Assembly: GCA_032718475.1 (NCBI GenBank)
Contig: JAUCBJ010002050.1
Coordinates: 1-39,835 of the forward strand
DNA: 39,835 nucleotides
Origin: Nemertoderma westbladi
Lineage: Eukaryota; Xenacoelomorpha; Nemertodermatida; Nemertodermatidae
Direction of reading: 5' to 3'
Under the pieces are notes generated by a model. The model was given only the letters and a program-made list of their open reading frames with translations, made no database searches and was not told the DNA's origin. Position numbers and translations under genes: made by a program. Every line of letters begins with the position of its first letter. Position 1 is the first letter of the stretch. Shown piece after piece: positions 1 to 10,599 of the stretch.

Positions 1-1040
1 ACAATGATCTCTTTATTAACATAATAATATTATTATAAACAAATTACTATTAGTTATAAAACGACCTTTAATTATGTGCCTACAGTATACAATCAACTAT
101 ACTGTACAATTAAAGCATTTGGGACTAAGATGTAAATATAATACTGTACTGTATAATAAATTTCGTATCATATAACTACGTACTGTATATGTTGATGCTG
201 TAACAAACTGTTAAATTCGGAAAAGGTTAAATTCTTATTTTTCCTCCGACAAAAAGTAAATCTCATTTATATTAAGGAAAAAAAGTATATTCTTTTTTCC
301 TGAAACTTTTGAAATATTTCGGTAACAAAGGATGGATATTGATTATTTCTTTTATTTAAATTGCACATTTTGAACAATATAAATGCCCTAGAATATAGAC
401 CTACACAGAACGGCATTACAAGTAGCAAATATACTATAATTTCATCTTATAATAATACTAATAAAATTAGTTGGAGTTACAGTACATGCAACGTTATCCA
501 GTTGCATAATAGTCAACTGTGTAACTACACAGTCATTCTTCTTTCCCCAATTAGGCCCAAGGGATTTGAATAAAGATTGCCGAGAGTTAATAAGAAATCT
601 CCGAATCTGCATCCAATGAATTCGAACCAGTTCTTCGCAAAATATTATCTAAAATAAAAATTATAAAAAACGTCAGGCGGCTTGGCTATATTATTTTATT
701 CAATGTTAAATCTAATGTGTTATGTTAGCAGCCACGTTAGTTGCATTATTGTTAATGTTAGGTGGAAAGGTGGGTATGTAGGACAATGGGTAGGTGGTCG
801 AGTGCAGGAGTGTATGGTCAGACCAACATTCTTGAAAATTATTTTAAAAGATTCTAGTCGTGATAATGCAGATGACTGCTGTACAATGGCTATTGTGTGG
901 CGTTGCGGGGCAGCCAGCCAGCGCCGCTGCAACCTAATTCGTGTTCTTATATTTTACATTGTAGAATTATACTAAGTAACTGGACAAATTTCCTTTCCGA
1001 TGATGTGTATTTTTTCGTCTGGAAAGGTGGTCCTACAGGA
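1..1040. other. AT-rich single-copy stretch with no supported gene
   Basis: Low-complexity AT-rich sequence that lies outside the tandem duplication and has no second copy in the window. The only open frames (97 codons on plus around 682-975, 70 codons on minus around 720-932) overlap one another on opposite strands and resemble nothing I recognise. I see no splice-site pair, RNA gene or transposon end that I would defend. Confidence 0.5.
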
Positions 1041-1068
1041 GGCATATAACATAAGCCTAGGGTAAACT

Positions 1069-1140
1069 GTGGTAATTTGGGACATGGTGTAATTTGGGAC
1101 AGGCTGGGGTAATTTGGGACAGGCTGGGGTAATTTGGGAC
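1069..1140. repeat. Short 20-bp minisatellite at the duplication breakpoint
   Basis: The unit ggtaatttgggacaggctgg is repeated about three and a half times, the first copies slightly degenerate. The last copy (from about 1123) is also the first sequence of unit B at about 17676, so the left end of the large duplication falls within this minisatellite. Only one copy of the unit is present at the internal junction. Confidence 0.85.
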
Positions 1141-1269
1141 AAGTCTTTTCTTAACTTTGATTGCAGTGGGGTTTGGTGGGTTGCTTAAATTGTAGGCCTA
1201 CACTTAGCTTCACACTTTCTATGCCTATTTTAAATGCTGTAGGGCTGTCGGGTCGGGTAGACTTTCTAG

Positions 1270-2330
1270 CCGTAACCAGTAAGTGTAAAGGTGTTTGCTT
1301 TCAGACATTTCGCACATGAGATGACAGATAACCTTATTCAATTATTCACATAGATGCAAGAGGTAGTATAGTAGGGCCTATAGTACTGTACATATTTTGC
1401 CAAGATTCAGTTTATGGTAAACAAATTAAAATCATGGAAATGGAAGTAGGTTTTCATTTTCGGGCCTAGATACAGTATATTCCAAGACTCAGCTTAAACA
1501 GATTAAGATGAAGGAAATGGAGATATGGGTAAGCGGAAGATAATTTTCATACATTTTTCCCTCTAGCAGCAGACTGGAGAACTGCAGCTCAATTACTGAC
1601 CCCACCAAGCAGCCAAGACACATCAGCAGCAGCACACCGCATGATGTATTCTAAACAGAGCTCATACTGATACATACATAGAAAGACAGACATACAACAT
1701 ATTTGACAAGTTTCAGTTTGAATTGAACGGATCATATATTATGGAATGAGTCAAGGATGTCACTTTCAGACATTTCGCCCTCTAGCGGCAGAATGGAGAA
1801 CCCGATAACCTTCTTCACAAAGATTCAACATGCGGACATGTGGTATAGTTAGTAGGGCTTATACTGTAGCTCATACTTTGCCAAGATTCAGCTTAAGGTA
1901 AACGAATTAGAAACACGGAAATAGGAGAAGGTTTTTACTTTCAGACACTTAGCCCTCTAGCATCAGACTGGAGAACTGCAGATGAATCACCTTCCATTCT
2001 TCCTCAAAACGACATAGCGACAGCATGTAGTCGTTGTCTGGTACTTATATTCTAAGACTCTGAAATGAATGTGTACAAGAAGTAAATGGGTACAGGCTAT
2101 ATGGCTGTATGGGAAGTGGAAGGTTTATCACTTTCATACATTTTTCCCTCAAGCGGAAGTCTGGAGAACTGCAGACTAATTACTGACCGACTCCAACCAA
2201 GACACAGCAGCAGCAGCACACCGACTGACTGACGCAGGATGTATTCTAGCTGAGCACATACTGGCATACAGACAGACATACAACATATTTGACAAGTTTC
2301 TTAAGTATTAATAAATTATACTAACTCTTT
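1270..2330 (+). repeat. Degenerate tandem array of about 180-240-bp monomers with a CTCF-like core (unit A)
   Basis: The phrase 'ctttcagacatttcgccctc tagcggcagactggagaactgcag' (broken here) recurs, with variation, near 1303, 1543, 1765, 1942 and 2132, spaced 177-240 bp. It is usually preceded by a segment like ccaagattcagcttaa and a segment about agaaacacggaaataggaga. The most conserved part, cgccctctagcggc, reads CCGCTAGAGGGCG on the other strand and is close to the CTCF consensus. This is a repeat family and not a gene. Confidence 0.8.
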
Positions 2331-2704
2331 AGAACCCCTAACAGTTACGGAAATTTCGCGATGAATTATGTCTTCGTTGAATTCTGGCTACTTTTATAGG
2401 AAATATTATTGCTGGATACAAAATTCAGCATCAACGCCACGCCAACATGTTATGCTGCCTTCTTTCTCGGAATGCCTTCTATGGCCAGAGAACCTAACCA
2501 CCAACCTAAAGAAATAACGATCAGACTGACGATCAGAATACATAATACTGTACAGTATATACTGTATCCAGCGACAATCAAAAACTGGTTTACTCGATAG
2601 GGCCTCCAAATAATGCAATCTTTTAAATAATTTATTTGGTTGTATTTAAATTAGAAAATTAAAATTAAATTTGATAAATTTAAATGAAAAATAAAATTAA
2701 TAAA

Positions 2705-2940
2705 ATGGGGAAGGTTAACAGTTTTAAACATTTGGCCCACTAGCGCGAGCGGCAGACTAGCGGTAAATTTTCAATGCGACTGATTTAAATCCGACAATAT
2801 ATTATGATGTCAAAATGGTACTGAATATCCTAATGCAGACAGACGACTACAACAACTATTTGCCATTATTGTCCCACCCCGACAGTGTCAGTTTGCTAAC
2901 GTTCCTTCAACTTCGTGGCTCGCCCCAAATTAATCTTTTA
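2705..2940 (+). repeat. 3' portion of the CTCF-motif repeat family (unit A)
   Basis: After an AT-rich spacer, a further monomer-like core (catttggcccactagcg) is followed by a segment containing caacaactatttgcc and ending acttcgtggctcgcccc. The same terminal segment ends the related repeat at 34612-35035 (caacaactattttccaa ... actttgtggctcgcccc). This suggests that the tandem monomers and this tail belong to one dispersed element. The unit B copy is at about 19258-19475. Confidence 0.65.
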
Positions 2941-3212
2941 TTGCTTCCTCTTAGGTTTCATTATTTATTCGAGAATTTTCATTGGACTCAATTAGTAGTG
3001 GTTACATTTTGAGAATGTCAATGGGTCCCAGTAACATTAACTACGGTATTCATTGCAGTAGCATCTACCAGTAACCTTTACTTTTCAGTTCGTGGTACCT
3101 GTTCGGTACAGCTGTAGTTAAATTCAGACTTTCTGCCATCAATTAATTACGTTACCAGTTTAAAAATACAGACAAACTGCTGTTAAGATAGAATCTCCGT
3201 TAATCTTTATTT

Positions 3213-3493
3213 AGATTTGCAGTTTGAATGGGAGAATCTTTTAGGCTAGTTAAGCCAAGGAATGACTGTTCACCACCATGGGTGATCTTCCACAGTAAAC
3301 CCTTTCACTCTGTTTCCCAAGTTGCCTTGGTTCCCATTTATCGACCACTGAAGGATGAAAGCCGGGGTTGGGCTAGGCTGCAGCATTTAAAGCACTGCGC
3401 CCAAACAGTGATGCCCCATCTAGGGATCGAACCAGGGCACCCTAATCGGAAGCACAGTAATGTCACCACTAGACCAAGATTTGCAGTTTGAAT
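3213..3493 (-). mobile_element. tRNA-derived SINE, full length, with 17-bp target site duplications (unit A)
   Basis: The body is 3230-3476, read on the minus strand. The RNA polymerase III A box TGGTCTAGTGG lies at 3466-3476 and the B box GGTTCGATCCC at 3423-3433, with tRNA-like spacing. Identical 17-bp direct repeats, agatttgcagtttgaat, flank it at 3213-3229 and 3477-3493, so both ends are exact. The body after the B box shares a core segment (GCTTTAAA, CAGCC, CATCCTTNAGTGGT, TAAATG) with the SINE at 33504-33798, but the 3' tail differs. The insertion predates the large duplication, because unit B has it at the same place. Confidence 0.92.
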
Positions 3494-3770
3494 AAACGGA
3501 TACCGCACCGGTAGCAGCTGTAGCCTATTTGTTTTCCTTAAACAATTATAAATATTAAGAACAACGTAGTGCCGACTGTACTTCAGGCCTGTACCGCAGG
3601 CCTACCGGAACCGGGTACCGGTAATTAATTACTGAATTAGGATTATTAAATTATTACTGGATTATTAAACACTGGCTTTACTATAATTCTGCCGTTTATC
3701 CTATTTTTCCAGCATTTATTTAAGTTAAAAAGTGTTACCAGAGCAGCTCTTAGCTATAGAATAAAGCAGT

Positions 3771-5756
3771 GGTGGCGGGACAGGGATAATTGCAGCACAT
3801 CCATTCCACGCTAAACTTAGTCAAGACGGCGTGTTTGATTCTTTTGAATACTCAACATGGAAAATCTACAATGTAAAGAAACTAATATTTATTATTGTAA
3901 TAATTTATCGACGCCCATATTCTACTAACCACCCTGTAACAGTTCAACAGTTTATCATTGATTTCCCTGTATTCATCGAACCTCTACTCACAATTAAGCA
4001 GAAAATAATTATAACTGGCGACTTCAATATCCATATAAATGATGCTAATGACAACTACACTGCGAAATTCCTGGATCAAATAGCTGGAATTGGCCTCACC
4101 CAACATGTCACGGTTCCGACTCATATATCAGGAAATACCATTGACTTAATCATCACACGGAACAATAATGAGCTACTAATCAGTAAACCATCCATAGGCG
4201 AGCAATTATCTGATCATTACTTTGTGAACGCTCTCATCAAACACCCATTCTCTCTACCGACAATTAAAACGGTGACCTCTCGCAACCTTAAGGATATAAA
4301 TCTGGAAAAGTTTCGGATGGACATACAACAGTCGGCATTATGTAAACAACACATCTACTCAACGCTCAATGTGGAATCCTCGGTGACTATGTACAATGAT
4401 GAACTAACATCTATCATTGACCAACACGCACCATTAACCACCAGAAATATAAAAGTTCGCAACTCAAACCCCTGGTACAACGGCGCGCTCAGCGAATTAA
4501 AGCGAAAACGACGACAGGCAGAAAGAAAATGGAGACGGACTCGGCTGCCGCTCGACGCTGCTTACCTAGCTGCTGCTCGTGATCGTTACAGCCACGCCAT
4601 AGCGAACGCCCAGAAAAAGTTCTACACCGATAAAATCATCGCATGCGGCAAAGATCAGAAACAACTTTTCACATTCATAAAAACACTCACTATACCAACT
4701 GCAGAGCAAGAACTTCCTGCCCCTCACAGCTCACTCTCACTTCCTGATTCTTTTGGTGATTTCTTTGTTAACAAAATTGAAAAGATTCGAGATGAACTAT
4801 CAGTGATCCGAACTGAAATTAACAATGTACCGGTGTCATATAATGACGATGATGTTCCTCTGACTACAGCTGAATTCTCATGTTTTTCTCCGTGTACTGA
4901 AGAAGCTGTAAACAAACTGATTATGAATGCGCCCAACAAACAGTGCCCCCTTGATCCCATCCCGACTTTCATCTTAAAACAAGTAATAACTGAACTGTTG
5001 CCTTTGATTACCAACATTGTAAACAAATCAATAACAACAGGAAGTTTTCCTGAACAATGGCGTGAAGCAATAATTACAGCAGCCCTAAAGAATGTGAAAC
5101 TCGAGTCCATAATATTCCAGAATTTTCGACCAGTCAGTGGATTGGCTTTTTTATCGAAACTCACTGAACGCGCAGCTATATCTCAGCTAATGCCGCACAT
5201 CAAGCCTCTGTTTCCCATCAACCAATCAGCGTACATGCAGAACCACAGCACAGAAACGACCCTTCTCCGTGTGCATTCAGATATTTTAATGGCCATGGAC
5301 GACCAACGAGTAACACTTTTAGTTTTCCTAGATTTGAGTGCTGCTTTTGATACTGTTGATCGCAAAACTCTTCTCGACGTACTACGAACGAAAATGAATA
5401 TAACCGATGTGGCTCACCAGTGGTTCACAGAATATCTTACAAATAGAACTCAGCGTGTGATAATCAAAGGATGCTGCTCAAAATCACTATGTGTCCGCCA
5501 TGGGTTTCCCCAGCGCTCGTGCCTTGGCTGCATATTGTTTATAATATACGTAACGGCAATATACCAGATAATCGAACGCCATCTACCGGACGTACAAGGT
5601 TACGCCGATGATAACCAACTATATCTTTCTTTTAAACCTGACAGTGAATCGAACGAGAACGGAGCGGTAAAAGCTATGGAACTGTGCATTGATGAACTTC
5701 GCAATTGGTTCATAAACAACTGGCTACAAATAAATGATACCAAAACGAATTTCTAA
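3771..5756 (+). pseudogene. L2-type LINE ORF2, first part: endonuclease C-terminus and reverse transcriptase
   Basis: The frame is open from the truncation point. Counting residues from 3831, the APE endonuclease motifs GDFN (63-66) and SDH (127-129) are present. Reverse transcriptase follows, with RPVS, LDLSAAFDTVD (around 500-510) and YADDNQLY (591-598), so both catalytic Asp regions survive. The usual GVPQGSVLGPLLF block is damaged to GFPQRSCLGCILF (from 558), which should impair activity. A one-base deletion near 5745 shifts the frame and produces the stop at 5754-5756. There is no intact start codon because the 5' part is missing. The protein would nick target DNA and reverse transcribe its own RNA. 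This copy is dead. Confidence 0.9.
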
Positions 5757-6457
5757 TTATCGTTACTGATCAGCAACTATCGAAAGTAAATACATCATCA
5801 ATTACAGTTGGCGGCCACACAATAAATAAAACTGACAACGTTCGCAACCTTGGCGCTTATTTTGATAGTACAATGTCTATGAACACCTTTGTCACCAAAA
5901 CGTGTAGCAGTGCATTCTATCACCTGAGAAATATACAGCGAATTCGACCGTTTTTAAACAAGACAACTACCGAGTCACTGATACACGCGTTTATATCGTC
6001 CAAACTAGACTATTGTAATGCACTTTATTACGGAATTCCTGACTATCAAATAGCGCGTCTACAACGGGTTCAAAACGCGGCCGCTCGTTTGGTTTCGGGT
6101 GTTCGAAAGTTTGAACACATAACGCCCACGCTGAAAGCACTGCATTGGCTGCCAGTAAAGAAGCGGATTGAATATAAAATAATACTCATTGTTTTTAAAT
6201 CCCTCCACAACAAAGCGCCGAAATACATCGATGAACTCATCAGCGTCTACCGCTCACCATACCATAGTCGATCTACTGATGCGCTTGTACTCCGTGTTCC
6301 GCCGCACAAACACGCCACACTCGGCCGTCGCGCCTTTGCAGTGTCCGGCCCAACCCTGTGGAACCAGCTACCGCGGCACATTCGCCTCACTCCAACAATA
6401 GATGAATTTAAATCACTGCTAAAAACGCACCTATTTAAGACAAGTTATTCTTATTAG
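5746..6457 (+). pseudogene. L2-type LINE ORF2, C-terminal part after the frameshift
   Basis: In the next frame the sequence continues without a break (EFLIIVTDQQ... then GGHTI, NLGAYFDSTMSM). It carries the hallmark L2 C-terminus: LDYCNALYYGIP, QRVQNAAARLV, HWLPVKKRIEYKI, LGRRAFAVSGPTLWN, and FKSLLKTHLF just before the stop at 6455-6457. The first Met of this piece (5873) is not a real start. Only the one-base shift separates it from the upstream part, so the insertion is fairly young. Confidence 0.9.
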
Positions 6458-6477
6458 TTCATTTTTTCATATTTTTC

Positions 6478-6715
6478 GTTTTAACATCGCCATTTGTTTT
6501 AACCCCGCCAACATTCGTTTTAACTCATCTTTATTTGTTTTAACCCCGCCAGCGTCGTTTTAATTCATCCTTCATTTGTTTTTCAACGCCAGCATTAGTT
6601 ATAAACTCATACGTCATTTGTTTTATAGAACTCGTCGGCGTTTGTTTTAACTTGTCCTTCAATTGTTTCAACTCGGCCAACAACCCATTGTTTGTTTTAA
6701 CTCAATACTTGTCTG
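6478..6715 (+). repeat. Degenerate approximately 30-bp repeat in the LINE 3' UTR
   Basis: Repeated blocks of ttYgttttaa followed by c-rich ccgcca or actcatc occur about eight times between the LINE stop codon and the polyadenylation-side tail. Because it lies within the inserted element and is missing from unit B, it belongs to the L2 3' UTR. Confidence 0.65.
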
Positions 6716-6837
6716 TTTTTAATTATGAAATATTTATTTTTACTTCATTGATTGCCTTTCGTGCAGCGCCTAGAATAATTAGTATCATTTTTAAATAGGC
6801 GCTATATAAATTATACATTATTATTATATTATAATAG

Positions 6838-9600
6838 TTACTTTTATTTCATTTTTTTTTATCGGTGGTTAACAAGGCGTTTTAGAACTACAAGGCCATG
6901 CAGCCTTGTGGAACTGGAGCCGGACTGGAGGCGGACTGGAGGCAAACTATTTTTTGTTATATTTCATAATTTATAATCACTCATTTTTAAAATACTATAA
7001 CAAAGTTTAGAAAATTTTATTCTGGAAATATAATTATTATAAAATAAATTATATTATTAAAAATAATATTCATAAATAAATTATTGCGTTGTACTTGTGT
7101 TTTCAATAAGGCGTTCTAAACTGTCTAAACCGTTCTAAAATTTACTAGCTAATTTCAATGTTTAATTTACAAAGCAAAAACACACTGGAAATTTAATGTA
7201 ATTGCCAAATTAATAAATTTCTACTATAAAATGAACGAATTTTGTTCCTTTAACACAGCCTATCAAATTGATTGCATGTTAAATATTCTAGAACGTTTGC
7301 TAGTATGTTAATATAAAATATATTTATACTAAATATATTTATTATTTTATTTATGTTCTAGAACAGTGTATAATAATAATATTTTGTTCTAGCTACCATG
7401 CATTTTACTTGCTATCATAATAATTTAATTGAAATATTTAATAGTTTTATAAATATTTTTGTATAGTTGCTAATGATTATGCATCCGTTTCGAATGCCAG
7501 TACTTATTTTTTCTACAAAATGTCTTATTTTATAAATAACATATTTTTGGGGCAACAGGGCTACTAGGGCGTGAATTTCAGCTAAAATGTTGATATTTTG
7601 TATTTGCTATGAATATTCTTCAATACTATACTATACCTTAATTACCCTAACATCTATAATTAAGAAATCAAATAAAAAGGATGGCGTGGATAATACAAAA
7701 TAATCAATATATAATTTATTATGAAGTGAAATTAATAATATCTTTCTCTCCTAGGGTCGACTAAGACCCTACTCTCTTATGTAATTCTTCCCTAAACAAT
7801 TAACCCTAACCCTGTGGCGGCATTCTCGAACTTAAACCCACATGGCCAATCGCCATTTAGAATTTGATCGTTGATCCCTGATGCAGTTCCCTGTAGCCAA
7901 AATACAGCAAAGAAACCTATGCCCTTTATTCATCCCATTACTACTCGAAATCGGTTATAATAATTATATTTCTAGAATGCTACTTCCTACAATAAGTTAT
8001 ATTATTCGTAATATAATAGAGGCTCCAGCCTATGCCCCGTAGGAATTTTAAATATGACTCAGCTATCCTACATAGATGTTTAGTACAGACCCAGGCTGCC
8101 CCCTGGCCAACCACTCTTCAAAGTCACTGTGGTGATGTGTTGTGGACCGTCTCCAGTACTCCAGTACTCTTCCATTGGGGTTGTCTGCAAATACAATTAA
8201 TAAAATATGGTGAGTGGTGATCATAAAAAAATAGATAAAACGCATTCAACTACATATAATTTCTATGTCAAATTAAATGACTGTTTAAATAATTAAATGT
8301 ATTTGTATCAAAACTTGGGAGAATTCCTCAAATTTATTGGGCTACCTACAAACCTTAGCAAATAACCTCAATCTAGATTTGTACTTTGCGCGGCCATAGC
8401 ATGACAATTTGCATTTTTTTCCTTCTTAATAATGTAACTGTATGGGTTTCACGCGGTTTTGATGGCACCGAAGCCCCATTGCTAATATAATAGGTTTACA
8501 GCTGAAGGAAGTGCGCGAAATATTCAAATGTCCAATGTGGAAAGCCCTTTATACTTGAGCAATTAAAAGTGACAAGTGAAGAGCAAACTCAAACTGCTAT
8601 GCTTAGCAGTAAACAACTTAAATCCGACGCCACCCCGCCCCCACGAGAAGAAAACTAAGTTTAATTAGGACAAGTATATTTAATGACGTCATGTATTGCA
8701 AACGTGATCATTTCCATCAGAATTTGACTCCAAACAAAGAGTAATCTGCTATCGTAATGTATAAATCTCAAAACCATCAAAAATCTAATTAATTTACATT
8801 TGAAACTGACATGAATCAATTTGTCTTGACTAACCCATCTCATTGCATCATCGGTTACGTTCTGGCCATATATTTTCGAGTTACTTTTTTTCATGTTTAT
8901 CGGTTGGTTTCAGTAATCCCTATGAACTAGTTTTCATTGTTCTTGTAAAAACCACCACTACGTGTGGGTGGGTAGTTGCGGGTGAAGTGATGGAGGTCAA
9001 CTGCAGGTCACGTGATATATAATACCTTAGATATCCAATTAATTATCGGTTATATTCATAGTAGGTTTGTAATTAAATTATTAAGGCAAGTGAAACAGCG
9101 TTTAACAAACGAATGATAAACTTAATCGTTTCAAGCTTATACTCAGACAAAAAACAATCTGAGATAGCGTCTTGAGCAGTTCATTACAGCTGCGGTTCTA
9201 ATAATTACCAACTTGAATGAACACTGCGCGTTTATCATTTATATGTGCGAACCACGGAAAGTATTAAAATCCGAAGGAATGGAACCGGGAGAACGTGCGT
9301 GAACCTATTAAAGTAGCTCGATTTATTGGTGTGACGTCACAAGAAAACTTATATGAGAGTGCACGTAGGTCACTATTCCGTATCCCCGGTACGTTAATAC
9401 GTATTACCGAATATGTCACATTTTGAACATCCGAGCATGCCTATAATCTTCTCGTAAAATGTAGCGGATCATGCTACTAATTCCACATCGATGCCAGTAC
9501 AGTATCATGTGCTAGATGTTGGAATATCATATACGAAACTTTCACGAGCAAAATCTATTGCATATTTTTATGGAAACCAATGAAAACAAATACAATTTAT
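6838..9600. other. Shared non-coding sequence of unit A, no supported gene
   Basis: Counterpart of about 20316-23165 in unit B. It is AT-rich, with small hairpins (caaggc/gccttg near 6887-6905) and several ttctagaac palindromes (near 7286 and 7355) that resemble heat-shock-factor dimer sites but sit in AT-rich repeats. Short minus-strand frames at 8661-8894 (77 codons) and 8063-8245 are not recognisable. The first is truncated to 61 codons in unit B, which argues against coding constraint. Confidence 0.5.
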
Positions 9601-9604
9601 CGTA

Positions 9605-9915
9605 AGAGTTTAAACGGAGCAATGGATGGGTGGTGTTTAGAAAAAAACTCAGTTTTTGGCTATATTTCGATCTCCTTGGATGACCGTCTTCAGGCTGTAA
9701 TTTAATAACCGGTACGTTGGCCTATCAGAAATTATAAATTGCACAAATTTGAAAATACCGCTAAAGGTCAAATTGAAAACATTACATGGAGTTAATAGTC
9801 TACTGTAGAATTAATGAGCGAAGATGATATGTGTGAAAGGATAGGTGTATAATTAAATTATTACTATTATTTTGTTCTAATTTACACCACCCATCCATTG
9901 CTCCGTTTAAACTCC
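9605..9915. mobile_element. MITE with 31-bp perfect terminal inverted repeats (unit A)
   Basis: The left arm 9606-9636 (gagtttaaacggagcaatgg, then atgggtggtgt) is an exact inverse of the right arm 9884-9914. One further mismatched position on each side is flanked by TA (9603-9604 and 9916-9917), which would fit a Tc1/mariner-type TA target duplication. The 309-311-bp interior has no coding frame. The family assignment from TA alone is weak, but the terminal repeats are unambiguous. The right end lies 55 bp upstream of the peptide start codon at 9972. Confidence 0.85.
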
Positions 9916-9971
9916 TATGTTAATTCGACATGGATATTAGACCACTTAAATACAACGTATTATTATTATAG

Positions 9972-10193
9972 ATGATAATCTTTATTGTATTGACGCTGCT
10001 TCTCTTTTGGGGCTTCGGACTAAGCGACCCTCCATGTTGTTTCGAATACACATTGGCAAGACGTCCCAGTTCCTGTAAATGTCCGGAGTTGGACAACCTT
10101 ACGTACTGGACCGTGGACGTGGGAAAGAGGTCAGACGGGGGCCACGACCAACGGTTACAAAGGAAACACTGGAAACCATTTATTTTGAAATAA
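9972..10193 (+). CDS. Candidate secreted neuropeptide precursor, orexin-like (unit A)
   Basis: 73 codons. Residues 1-18 form a clear signal peptide (hydrophobic IIFIVLTLLLFWGFG, likely cut after GLS). A 32-residue peptide follows at once, with CC at 22-23, CKC at 35-37, and an ending at TVDV directly before GKR (51-53), the standard amidation and dibasic cleavage signal. Orexin-A has the same plan: signal peptide, then 33 residues with a CC...CxC double disulfide and an amidated end followed by GKR. Differences are 11 residues between CC and CxC against 4 in human, an RR at 30-31 between the cysteines, and a C-terminal sequence unlike GILTL. GC content is higher than in the flanks. A splice-acceptor-like tattattattatag abuts the ATG, so a 5' non-coding exon is plausible. 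I am fairly confident of a secreted peptide and less so of orexin. Other cysteine-paired peptides remain possible. Confidence 0.6.
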   Translation: MIIFIVLTLLLFWGFGLSDPPCCFEYTLARRPSSCKCPELDNLTYWTVDVGKRSDGGHDQRLQRKHWKPFILK

Positions 10194-10519
10194 TTATATT
10201 TTATGTATTTTTGTTATAGAAGCCGTATTTTCGAAAACACTACATAGAAATGTAACATTATTATAAATATATTTAGAATATGAGAAGGGGGAGATGGATA
10301 ATTAAATAATTAGAGATTATATGTTTGGAGATAAGCTAAATAATTAAGTTTGTGTTATTACATAACGCTATGAATGTCACATTTTATTGTGACGATAAAT
10401 TAAAATTATTTGTAGTTAATATTATTATTAACTATTATGCAAACTTCTTCACCATTTCAAATCAAAACGTCACATGAGTGAGCGTTCTCTCCAATAAACA
10501 GTATAAAGCTGCTTTACTT

Positions 10520-10580
10520 GGCAGGTATCTACTACGGTACCATATAAAGGTATAATATTATGGTGTAGTAGATACCTGTC
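10520..10580. repeat. Near-perfect 16-bp inverted repeat (hairpin), unit A
   Basis: ggcaggtatctactac at 10520-10535 pairs with gtagtagatacctgtc at 10565-10580, with one G-T mismatch in the DNA palindrome and further partial pairing of acca/tggt inside. The unit B copy is at 24216-24276. It lies in the region 330 bp downstream of the peptide frame. The function is unknown. It could be a small MITE remnant. Confidence 0.75.
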
Positions 10581-10599
10581 AAAATATTACTTCCAGAGC

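Larger units (their letters stand above)
3771..6835 (+). mobile_element. L2-type LINE, 5'-truncated, unit A only
   Basis: Absent from unit B, where ataaagcagttac (about 20305-20317) is the empty site. The element is bracketed by a short agt repeat (3768-3770 and 6836-6838). It starts inside the endonuclease coding region with an open frame running straight from the break. It ends in a 3' UTR with gcgctatataaat followed by an ATT-rich microsatellite, typical of L2/CR1-group tails. A full L2 element would have about 1 kb more at the 5' end, so this is an ordinary truncated reverse-transcribed copy. Confidence 0.93.

Noticed and set aside
682-975. 97-codon plus frame and overlapping minus frame
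   Set aside because: Non-ATG or weak start, no recognisable features, opposite-strand frame of similar length over the same bases.
3420-3480. Possible tRNA gene from A and B boxes
   Set aside because: The 3' part lacks an acceptor stem partner, and the segment is the head of a 247-bp SINE.
3228-3491. 87-codon plus frame (also 19827-20036)
   Set aside because: It is the antisense of a tRNA-derived SINE with exact target site duplications.
7286-7365. ttctagaac palindromes as heat-shock elements
   Set aside because: Individual 8-bp palindromes in AT-rich DNA without a nearby gene or three consecutive pentamers are not convincing.
9656-9720. Hammerhead-ribozyme-like CTGAAGA ... GAAA on the minus strand inside the MITE
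   Set aside because: The CUGANGA and GAAA core words are present and a GGUC/GAUC stem can form, but the outer pair competes for the core G and I find no stem III or cleavage site. Similar motifs occur in many transposons by descent.
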